Shown here: in pieces, positions 53,704 through 61,446 of the stretch
How the letters are laid out: each line of letters starts with the position of its first letter
Numbering within the stretch: position 1 is the first letter of the stretch
Source of the DNA: Sediminibacterium ginsengisoli
GTDB lineage: Bacteria; Bacteroidota; Bacteroidia; Chitinophagales; Chitinophagaceae
Reading direction: 5' to 3'
DNA length: 64,000 nucleotides
Assembly (NCBI RefSeq): GCF_900167075.1
Contig: NZ_FUWH01000011.1
Span: 74,455 to 138,454, forward strand
Translations under genes and position numbers: made by a program
The notes under the pieces: model-generated
The model's database searches: none
Seen by the model: the letters and a program-made list of their open reading frames with translations, nothing else
Told to the model about the DNA's origin: nothing

Positions 53704-55145
53704 GCAGATCCTCCTTTTTTTGCCGGTCGTAAACTCAGGAATCTTTCAGCAGCAAATACTCCGGACAGGATCAGCCAGATGAAGTTTGCCAGCCTGTAAT
53801 CGTCTTGCTTTACCTGCCTGATACCGGCAGTTGCGGTGAATTGCAGTTGTTGTTCATCGATTGCCCGGTGGTCTGCCAGATCCGGGTTAACACGATATTC
53901 CGGCCTGATCAGGTTCCATATTTTTTCAGGAAAACCGGAATCCCAGACGAGGTTATTCCATGCGGGATTAAAGTGCGTATAAATACGGTATTCATTCTGA
54001 TCAGCAGTGAGTAACGGCTTGCCTGAATTGTCATGCCAGCCTAACAATTCGTCACCTGCCAGTTCGCCGGTTGTAACAATCTTATAAACCATAACCGGCT
54101 GGTCAAACCCCGGGCCATGTATCATTGAAACAGCATTTACCGATTTTCCCTTTGCATATGACAATATATGTTCTGCATATCCTGCTGGTCTTGTTTCATC
54201 AGACAACCAGAATAACCAGTCCGGTTTCACTGGTAATGCCTGCATCGTATTGGCAACAGTAACCTGCAAGCGTAACCCTGTATATCTGCTGATGGCCTCG
54301 ATTGCGGATTCCAGGTAGCCCCCATCCTGCGGATAGTCTTTTGCATAGATCGCGATACGTAAAGCCTGTGTATCTACAGGAAAAGAGCGATCACCATAAA
54401 TCACCTGCGTTCCTTCGTTATTAACTGAGATTCCTGCTTCAGATCCGCCTGGTGACAATTCATAATACCTTTGTATCGTTGCGGCCGGCGCAGCTATTGC
54501 CTGCACAACCCGCACACGTCCGTTGTTTAAACGCCAGGCTGCTGAAACTCCCGAAACAGTTGTGTCCGGAATCGTGTACCAGTGCACAGTGCGGTTGATA
54601 GCTGGTCGCTGACCTGAGAAATGCTGCATATCATTACCGGTAAAAAGATAAAGATCAACCGCAGACGAAGCTTTATAATGGGCCTGTATCAGTAACTGCC
54701 AGTAATTGCTGTCGGGGTTTGCCGCAGCAGTTGTATCATTCAGCATTGCTGTAACAGAAGAGCTTGTAAACGCCGGTTCAAAAGAACGAAGTTCATATCC
54801 ATTTTGCAGTAATGAATCTATCCTGTTTTTATACAGATGATATAATGCCGGGAATTTTCTTTTATCTGCAAGTATCCAGCCCTTTGCCGTTGGCGGTGTA
54901 TTACGGATGTATACCGGATCGGTCAGTAAAAAGGAAAGCAGCAGGATCAGCAGGCATCGCAGCAGTAACAGCCACCATTCCGTAATTCTTCTGCTCCAGG
55001 CTTTTTGTCTCGCGCCGGGCCGTACCAGCAGCAGGCTTCCCACTTTCAGCACACGCCCCTGCCTTACCTGCCAGAGATGAATGATCACAGGAATGATCAC
55101 GGCAAATGCAGTCCAGCTCCATATGGGTTCCAGCAGCTTCAGCAT
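53700..55145 (-). CDS. BatA-like protein with N-terminal double membrane domain
   Basis: 481 residues. The N-terminus reads LEPIWSWTAFAVIIPVIIHL, then the conserved RRITEWWLLLLRCLLILLLSFL; this two-helix BatA domain defines the family. The rest is extracytoplasmic without a clear von Willebrand MIDAS motif, ending with a third helix (LANFIWLILSGVFAAERF). In Bacteroides, Bat proteins are linked to aerotolerance or envelope stress, probably as MoxR partners. It lies between DUF58 (gap 19 bp) and the DUF4175-like gene (4-bp overlap). Confidence 0.88.
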   Translation of the reverse strand: MLKLLEPIWSWTAFAVIIPVIIHLWQVRQGRVLKVGSLLLVRPGARQKAWSRRITEWWLLLLRCLLILLLSFLLTDPVYIRNTPPTAKGWILADKRKFPALYHLYKNRIDSLLQNGYELRSFEPAFTSSSVTAMLNDTTAAANPDSNYWQLLIQAHYKASSAVDLYLFTGNDMQHFSGQRPAINRTVHWYTIPDTTVSGVSAAWRLNNGRVRVVQAIAAPAATIQRYYELSPGGSEAGISVNNEGTQVIYGDRSFPVDTQALRIAIYAKDYPQDGGYLESAIEAISRYTGLRLQVTVANTMQALPVKPDWLFWLSDETRPAGYAEHILSYAKGKSVNAVSMIHGPGFDQPVMVYKIVTTGELAGDELLGWHDNSGKPLLTADQNEYRIYTHFNPAWNNLVWDSGFPEKIWNLIRPEYRVNPDLADHRAIDEQQLQFTATAGIRQVKQDDYRLANFIWLILSGVFAAERFLSLRPAKKGGSA

Positions 55146-55164
55146 AGGTGCATTTCCTTCTTAT

Positions 55165-56052
55165 TCATGACACATTTCTTTTTCGCTGTTTCAGGAAATC
55201 ACGCAATGCTTTCTGTAAAGGTTCATCTGTCGCGAGCAGTCTGTATGTAATATTACGTTTGAGCATTGCCGTACGCATGGTATCCATGTGTGCCTGTAAT
55301 CTTTCGATATATGCGTTTCTGTCGTTCGTGTTGCTGATACTGATCATCTCACCGGTTTCCAGGTCCTGCAGGCTTCCGTAGCCTTCGTAATCAAATTCAA
55401 GTTCATTACGCGCCGCAAGATGAAACAGGATGATCTCATGCCGTTGCGCGTTTAATGTATCCAGTAATGCCAGTATTTCAGATTCCTGCTGGTACAGGTC
55501 GGTGATGAAGATGAGCAGGTCTCTTTTTCCCACGCCTGCCAACAGTTCCATGCCCGCATCCCGGGCAAATACTCCTGATGGTTTTACCTGCTCCAGCTGA
55601 AAATAAAACCGGTTGAGGTGCTGGTGGTCATTACGCGCCGGTAATGAAAAAACGCTTCCGTCCTGCATGATATGTAATCCTACCGCGTCTCCCTGCGATC
55701 TTGCGAGATAGCCCAAAGAGGCCGCCAGGTAGCGGGCGTAGGCAATTTTACTGATCCCATTATTATCCGTATGTTCCATCGATGCGCTCGCATCGAGCAG
55801 GAAACGTATGGAAATGCTTGTCTCGATCTCCGATTCGCGGATATAATACCTGTCCGAGCGTGCATACATTTTCCAGTCGAGCCAGCGCAGGTCATCGCCC
55901 GGCTGGTAACTCCTGTACTGGCTGAATTCAAGCCCCGGTCCTTTGATCCTGCTGCTGTTGATGCCCGCCATAAAACCATCTACCGTGGTTTTTGCCGCCA
56001 GCGGAAGGTTACGGATTGAAAGCAATATTTCTGGTTCGAGTAAGCTTGACAT
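55165..56052 (-). CDS. DUF58 protein with von Willebrand A-like fold
   Basis: 295 residues. The conserved DUF58 block GLEFSQYRSYQPGDDLRWLDW (about 39-60) precedes RFLLDASASM, an incomplete MIDAS motif (DxSxS read as DASAS), and LLIFITDLYQ. No membrane helix, so it is cytoplasmic. DUF58 proteins always travel with MoxR ATPases and probably are their substrates or effectors. Second gene of the cluster, 31 bp after moxR. Confidence 0.93.
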   Translation of the reverse strand: MSSLLEPEILLSIRNLPLAAKTTVDGFMAGINSSRIKGPGLEFSQYRSYQPGDDLRWLDWKMYARSDRYYIRESEIETSISIRFLLDASASMEHTDNNGISKIAYARYLAASLGYLARSQGDAVGLHIMQDGSVFSLPARNDHQHLNRFYFQLEQVKPSGVFARDAGMELLAGVGKRDLLIFITDLYQQESEILALLDTLNAQRHEIILFHLAARNELEFDYEGYGSLQDLETGEMISISNTNDRNAYIERLQAHMDTMRTAMLKRNITYRLLATDEPLQKALRDFLKQRKRNVS

Positions 56053-56083
56053 GGATCTGTCTGGTATTAGGTGTAGACTTCAT

Positions 56084-57073
56084 TCAGTTCACACGGCCGA
56101 TCTCGCGGATCAGTGTTCTCGTTACTTCATCTGCAGTTACCTGTTCTGCTTCTGCGCGGAAATTCATCAGCACCCTATGACGCAGTACCGGGTAAGCCAT
56201 GGCATGCAGATCTTCCATCAGAACCGCATACCGGCCGCGGCTCAGCGCCCTGGCTTTTGCCGTAAGGATCAGACTTTGACCGGCCCTGGGACCAGCGCCC
56301 CATCTTACCCATTCCTTTACATATGCAATAGCCGTTGTTGCAGGTCTTGTTGCCCTTACCAGTTCGCCGGCGTAAGCAATCAGGTCGTCACTGATATTCA
56401 CTTCCCGGACCAGCTGTTGCAGCGAAATGATCTCTTCTGCCGTAACAACAGGGTTGATTACCGCTTTCTTACTACCTGTTGTTCCGGACAAAATCTGCAG
56501 TTCTTCTTCCCGCGAAGGATACCCGATCTTTATATACAACAGGAAACGATCGAGCTGCGCTTCCGGCAACGGATAGGTGCCGGCCTGTTCTATGGGGTTC
56601 TGCGTGGCGAGAATAAAAAAGGGCCTGTCGAGCGGGTAAGTCTGCCCGCCATACGTCACTTCAAATTCCTGCATGGCTTCCAGCAGGGCCGATTGTGTTT
56701 TGGGCGGTGTACGGTTGATCTCATCCGCAAGAATGATATTCGCAAAAACGGGGCCTTTGTTGAATTTGAAAAAACGCTTTCCGGTAGAATGATCTTCTTC
56801 CAGGATTTCAGTACCTACAATATCGGTCGGCATCAGGTCCGGCGTAAACTGGATACGCCTGAACGACAGCTGTAATGCCTGCGCCAGCGTTTTCACCATC
56901 AGTGTTTTTGCCAGCCCCGGCACACCTTCCAGCAGGCAATGGCCGCCGGCCAGAAGCGCTACAATGATCTCATCCAGCACTTCCTCCTGCCCTACGATCA
57001 GTTTCCTGATCTCGTTCTTTAACAGTGGTATTTTCTGCAACAATTCTCTGATCTCAGTTTCGCGGGTATCCAA
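56084..57073 (-). CDS. MoxR-family AAA ATPase
   Basis: 329 residues. Walker A EGVPGLAKT (Gly50-Thr57), PTDIVGTEI, Walker B NIILADEINRTPPKTQ, sensor 1 ATQNPIEQAGTYPLPEAQLDRF, and a C-terminal lid with VRWGAGPRAGQSL. MoxR ATPases act as chaperones for metal centres or von Willebrand proteins. The start must be TTG at 57073: an in-frame TAA lies four codons upstream and no Met occurs before the Walker A region. Head of the six-gene minus-strand cluster; divergent from DUF4159. Confidence 0.94.
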   Translation of the reverse strand: MDTRETEIRELLQKIPLLKNEIRKLIVGQEEVLDEIIVALLAGGHCLLEGVPGLAKTLMVKTLAQALQLSFRRIQFTPDLMPTDIVGTEILEEDHSTGKRFFKFNKGPVFANIILADEINRTPPKTQSALLEAMQEFEVTYGGQTYPLDRPFFILATQNPIEQAGTYPLPEAQLDRFLLYIKIGYPSREEELQILSGTTGSKKAVINPVVTAEEIISLQQLVREVNISDDLIAYAGELVRATRPATTAIAYVKEWVRWGAGPRAGQSLILTAKARALSRGRYAVLMEDLHAMAYPVLRHRVLMNFRAEAEQVTADEVTRTLIREIGRVN

Positions 57074-57232
57074 AGCCGTTGATTTTTAGGTACACAATAC
57101 AGATGTCGGTTGTTGGAAATTAAAAAAAAATCGCCATACACGGCAGTCTGCAGGCAGAACAATCGGATAAACGGTTGAAGCAGGGAACTTGTCTGCCATT
57201 ATTTATGAGCGACATGGCTTACATTTACGTTG

Positions 57233-57856
57233 ATGCAACGATCGAAATTCACATTTACACGGCTCAGGTACAGTTCCGGAGACTGGGATACCGATCAGCG
57301 CATGCCTTCCAACGTACTCAACTCACTGATCGAATACACCACTATTCCTGTTTCTCTGCAGGAAAAGATCGCAGACCTCTCCGGCAATGATATTTTTCAG
57401 TCGCCCTTCTGTTACCTGAGCGGACATAAGCTGGTACAGTTCAATGCACAGGAGGCCGCGCATTTTAAAAAGTATGTGGAGAATGGTGGTTTCGTATTTG
57501 TAGATGATTGCAATCACGATATAGACGGGCTCTTTGCGAGATCTTTCGAGCAGCAGATGCAGCAAAGCTTTGGTGCCGGCGCTTTGAAAAAGATCCCTAA
57601 TACGCATGAGCTCTACCGTTCCTTCTTCCATTTTGAAAAAGGTCCGCCCAACACATCTTTTGAACTGAACGGCTGGGGTGATGACCTTGTGCACGATTAT
57701 CTCAAAGCCATCGAGATCAACGGGCGTATCGCAGTACTTTACAGCAACAAGGATTACGGCTGTGAATGGGATTATGATTTCCGCAACAAACGTTTCCTTG
57801 CTGAAGACAATACAAAATTCAGCGTTAACATCATTGTTTATGCCATGGGCTCTTGA
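57233..57856 (+). CDS. DUF4159 protein
   Basis: 207 residues from the ATG at 57233. Two segments are typical: FTRLRYSSGDWDTD at the start and VENGGFVFVDDCNHDIDGLF near the middle, with LKKIPNTHELYRSFF, LYSNKDYGCEWDYD at the end. DUF4159 domains are often found in MoxR-BatA clusters, so this divergent gene probably belongs functionally to the cluster. No signal peptide, fold of the glutamine-amidotransferase type. It ends 6 bp from the convergent MG2 gene. Confidence 0.88.
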   Translation: MQRSKFTFTRLRYSSGDWDTDQRMPSNVLNSLIEYTTIPVSLQEKIADLSGNDIFQSPFCYLSGHKLVQFNAQEAAHFKKYVENGGFVFVDDCNHDIDGLFARSFEQQMQQSFGAGALKKIPNTHELYRSFFHFEKGPPNTSFELNGWGDDLVHDYLKAIEINGRIAVLYSNKDYGCEWDYDFRNKRFLAEDNTKFSVNIIVYAMGS

Positions 57857-57862
57857 GCCTGA

Positions 57863-60262
57863 TCAGCGTACTTCAAAAGTGAGGATTTTACTGCCGGTCC
57901 TGCCATCACTGCTGATCCCCTGCAGTATTACTGCGTATTTACCTTTTACATCTGAAGTATAGAATTCCACTTTCGTATTGCCTTTATCGCCGGTATGTAC
58001 AGAAGGCGACCAGTAAAGCACATTCCTGAAATCGGGAATATGGGTATCGATGCGATCAGGATTGTCGTATACAGGTGAATAGAATTCACGCTGCATCTGC
58101 ATGCCTTCATAATCGAGCACTACTGCTTTCGGATCGAGTTCAAAGCCGTTGAGGTCTCCTTTATAGGTGATCATGTTGATGATACCGTTGAAAGAAACCA
58201 GTCCCATAAAATACTTCCTGTTAACGGTTTCCAGCTTGCGGATCTTCATCGGGTCGTAAGCGATCATCTTATCAGCATCGAATACGGGTACACCATCCAG
58301 CAAAACAAGCGGACCATCTTTAAAGAAAGCATTGCCGGGCACATCGAAGGAAACGAAATGAAATTTCCCTTCGCGCTTCCGCAGGTTCACCATCAATACA
58401 TATTCGCGTATCACTTCTTCCAGGTTAGTAAAACGGGTGTAGTTATCGAGCAGGTAACTGCCGTCTGCCTTACCGTAGAAAGGCAGTGAATCGTTAACAG
58501 GATCTGTAAAACGTGCGAGTTGAGAGCCATGATAAATATGCTGCGACTGCATGCCGATGCTTTGTTCCAGCAGGCTGCCTGCAATAGAAGGAGGCAGGTT
58601 GAAAGAGGCGGCGTTATAAGCGCTGTACTGTACAGCGAACGGACTTGCAACATCCAGCCTTACTGTACTGTCGGTAGCCGGATGTGTCTGGAATATCAGT
58701 TCACCCGAACCATAGAACTGGTTCAGTTCAAATTTGATCCTGCCTGTTGAATCGCTGAATGCAGGTGCGAATAAGGTTCTTTTACCGGGTGCTGAAACAT
58801 ATGCTTCTACAAAGGGAACCGGTGCCCCGGTTTTTGTATTGATGGTTCTGGCTGTTACAACATGTCCTTTAAATTCAGGCTCGAAGCTGAAGGCTGGTGT
58901 TCGTTGTTGTAATACATCTTCCCATTTAAACCTTCTCCAGCCCTGTGTAAGCATCAGTTCATCAGCTGCAGCAGCGGCATCGGCCTGGTCGGAAAAATAA
59001 TAAGCCGGCGATTCGACGGAACCTTTGAGATCGGAAGCGAGCAATAAATAATGACTGATATCAGTTTCAGGCATTTGCTGCAGGGAGTCCAGGCGATAAA
59101 CTGCCATCGACATATCAGCAGCTTTATTACTGTTTGCAGAAGTAGTATTTATGTCGATGGTTACTTTCTTTCTTTCAGTATAGGCAGCCTGATCAGCATT
59201 CATACTGATAGCCAGAGAAGCTGAGGCATCAGGTTTTCTGAAATAAAGGCGTTCGCATACCGGTTGTCTTGAAGCATTGAACACTGTGAATCCTGAAATA
59301 CCGGCATCCAGTTTGTTCTTTTCAGTTGTAAATACAGCCTGTCCGTTCTGAACTTTGGCAGCAGCCGTATATTTCACAGACCCACGTGTATGTACCAGCA
59401 GGTAAAGTTGTTCTTCATCCTGCTTATTGCTTTTTACATGTACAGTGATAATGCCGGCGTTTTCTGACAGGTGCATCACATATCCCTGCGCATATGCATC
59501 GGGCAGGGCTTTTACCAGTGGTTGTGCGTTGCCGGTATATATAACAGCTTTATAACGGTTGCCGGCAGCGGGCGTAAAATTAAAACTGCTCATACCAAAA
59601 CGGGAAGATGCAAATCTTACTACGGTATCATTCTGTTCATTGATCACTGCACCGCTGTAAGCAATGCCTTTGTTGCCTGGCCCTGTTACTTTACATGCTA
59701 TCCGCGAAGAGATACCTGCAACCAGGTTGCCGCCCTCGGGGAAGAAGCCGGCTTCGTACACAGGCTTGGGTGCTTTAACAACACCGCCGCCGGATTTCTG
59801 GGTATTAACAACCGTCACTTGCTTTTCGAAGAAGAAATCTGCACCGGCATTTTTCATCCAGTTCGTATAAGCCCTGAAACGATACCTGCCTGAATTGATA
59901 TTCACAGGAAGCTGCAGACTGCCTTTACCATCGCCTTTATCCAAACCTGCTTTTGCCTGTATCACCGGCACATTTGCAGCATCGATCAGTTCAACATAAG
60001 CAATTTTGCTCAGATCGATCACAGTATGCGAAGCAGCATCCACACAATAAAGTTTGAACCACATTAACTCCCCTGCCAGGTAAAAATCCTTATCGGTATG
60101 TGCATAGATCTTTTCCTGTACCACTTTGTGGTTATAGGCGGCCAGTACCGTTTCGGCAGGGATGTTATCTTTCTGCTGTGCAACCGCAGTATCAGAACCC
60201 AGCAGGCTTACCATTATCAGCAAAGCTGGAACAACGCCGGACCGGTATACATATCTTTTCAT
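57863..60262 (-). CDS. MG2-type exported protein with plug-like domain, in TonB operon
   Basis: 799 residues from the ATG at 60262; earlier Met codons lie before the signal (VVPALLIMVSLLGSDTAVAQQ) and some overlap the DUF4249 stop. MG2 motif KIYAHTDKDFYLAGELMWFK, then GWRRFKWEDV and a regulatory-like domain (FKGHVVTARTINTKTGAPV). A plug-like segment (PLVLLDGVPVFDADKMI, FNGIINMITYKGDL) has no barrel after it. The C-terminus has VLYWSP, VEFYTSDVKGKY and LQGISSDG as in the MG2 proteins at 1795 and 26801. It sits 22 bp after DUF4249, so it is the third gene of a TonB-receptor operon. A role with that receptor is inferred. Confidence 0.88.
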   Translation of the reverse strand: MKRYVYRSGVVPALLIMVSLLGSDTAVAQQKDNIPAETVLAAYNHKVVQEKIYAHTDKDFYLAGELMWFKLYCVDAASHTVIDLSKIAYVELIDAANVPVIQAKAGLDKGDGKGSLQLPVNINSGRYRFRAYTNWMKNAGADFFFEKQVTVVNTQKSGGGVVKAPKPVYEAGFFPEGGNLVAGISSRIACKVTGPGNKGIAYSGAVINEQNDTVVRFASSRFGMSSFNFTPAAGNRYKAVIYTGNAQPLVKALPDAYAQGYVMHLSENAGIITVHVKSNKQDEEQLYLLVHTRGSVKYTAAAKVQNGQAVFTTEKNKLDAGISGFTVFNASRQPVCERLYFRKPDASASLAISMNADQAAYTERKKVTIDINTTSANSNKAADMSMAVYRLDSLQQMPETDISHYLLLASDLKGSVESPAYYFSDQADAAAAADELMLTQGWRRFKWEDVLQQRTPAFSFEPEFKGHVVTARTINTKTGAPVPFVEAYVSAPGKRTLFAPAFSDSTGRIKFELNQFYGSGELIFQTHPATDSTVRLDVASPFAVQYSAYNAASFNLPPSIAGSLLEQSIGMQSQHIYHGSQLARFTDPVNDSLPFYGKADGSYLLDNYTRFTNLEEVIREYVLMVNLRKREGKFHFVSFDVPGNAFFKDGPLVLLDGVPVFDADKMIAYDPMKIRKLETVNRKYFMGLVSFNGIINMITYKGDLNGFELDPKAVVLDYEGMQMQREFYSPVYDNPDRIDTHIPDFRNVLYWSPSVHTGDKGNTKVEFYTSDVKGKYAVILQGISSDGRTGSKILTFEVR

Positions 60263-60284
60263 AAAGTAGTTCAGGTTAGTCATA

Positions 60285-61436
60285 TTAAGGCCAGAAAGAA
60301 GGTTTAACATTTGTGCCCCGCAAAGTGCAATCGATACAGGAAGGTGTTCCGAAGCCCAGTGTCACAATAGCACCGCTGGGTGCGTAGTCAACAGGGTCGG
60401 TAGGCAAATAACCGGCCATACTCCGGATCGTATCTATATTATTGGGCTTTACCTGTATTGCTTCACAGGGTTGCACATAAGCCCAGTCAGCCGGCAATTG
60501 TGCTGCACTGATGAAGAGCCTTTTTTCCTTCTCTTCACTTACTTCCACAAACCCGATCACTACTTCATCCGGTTTGGTAACACAACGGAGATTCCCGGTA
60601 TTGGCTGAAGGCTGGGCATCGAAAATGGAGCCCAGCTGTTCTGTATTCCTTTTCATTTCTTCGAAGAATTTGTATGCTTCACGGCTGAGTGCATATTGCT
60701 TCACCAATACAGAATACAACACACTCACTTTCCAGCTGTTCTTTGGTATCTGGATGAGCGGTGCATGTATTACATCTTTGGATAACTTTTCAGATGAGCC
60801 GATAGAAATGCTTTGGAGCTTTTCGCTCTGCCAGCAGCGATACACGCTCATATCCGCCGAACGTGAAGGAAGCCTGTAAGTAACACCCGTAATATTATTC
60901 TGGTTATCATAGGAATATTTCAGGCTGGTGGTGTAAGATGAATGAAATTCCCAGGTCTGCTCATGTTTCCATTGATAATAACGGGTGCTGTCTTTCGGAT
61001 CGTGCGTGTTTACGTATAACTGCAGCCCATTGTTCTCGAGCTGCCAGCTCACACTGTCGATAGCAGGCGTATTACGCATTTTGGAATAATCAGACAGATA
61101 CTCCTTCCCTCCTGCCTGTATACTTAAACGGTAGCGGTCGTTTTTATCCAGTGTCAGTGCGGCAGAGGTGTAAGTTCCCGGACTTGTTTCCGTTAACGGG
61201 TATACCTTCCCAAGCTCACTCGTGATCTTCACCATTGCCCCGCGTTCATATACGATCTTGCCCGGATCTGTAAGACGAGTGGTACGGGTAAGCACAAACG
61301 TAGAAGCGCCGCCGCTGCTGTTGATGAATCCTTCCACTACCAGGTAGGCTGTGGTTGCATTATTCAGCTTAGGCGTGTATTTTTCCTTACAGCCGGCAAG
61401 CAATATCACTGCCAGTATACCTATTATAATTCTCAT
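60285..61436 (-). CDS. DUF4249 outer-membrane lipoprotein
   Basis: 383 residues from the ATG at 61436; an upstream TTG at 61445 is less likely because the lipobox context fits the ATG. Signal and lipobox ILLAGC at 11-16. DUF4249 blocks: YLVVEGFINSS, TFVLTRTTRL, NDRYRLSIQAGGKEY and YQWKHEQTWEFHS. The family pairs with TonB-dependent receptors, often as a surface or periplasmic partner. It starts 10 bp after the receptor stop, which supports that pairing. The substrate is unknown. Confidence 0.92.
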   Translation of the reverse strand: MRIIIGILAVILLAGCKEKYTPKLNNATTAYLVVEGFINSSGGASTFVLTRTTRLTDPGKIVYERGAMVKITSELGKVYPLTETSPGTYTSAALTLDKNDRYRLSIQAGGKEYLSDYSKMRNTPAIDSVSWQLENNGLQLYVNTHDPKDSTRYYQWKHEQTWEFHSSYTTSLKYSYDNQNNITGVTYRLPSRSADMSVYRCWQSEKLQSISIGSSEKLSKDVIHAPLIQIPKNSWKVSVLYSVLVKQYALSREAYKFFEEMKRNTEQLGSIFDAQPSANTGNLRCVTKPDEVVIGFVEVSEEKEKRLFISAAQLPADWAYVQPCEAIQVKPNNIDTIRSMAGYLPTDPVDYAPSGAIVTLGFGTPSCIDCTLRGTNVKPSFWP

Positions 61437-61446
61437 ATATTTCAAA

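Noticed and set aside
55943..56875. 310-codon plus-strand frame opposite DUF58 and MoxR
   Set aside because: Antisense to two clear genes and without similarity or start context.
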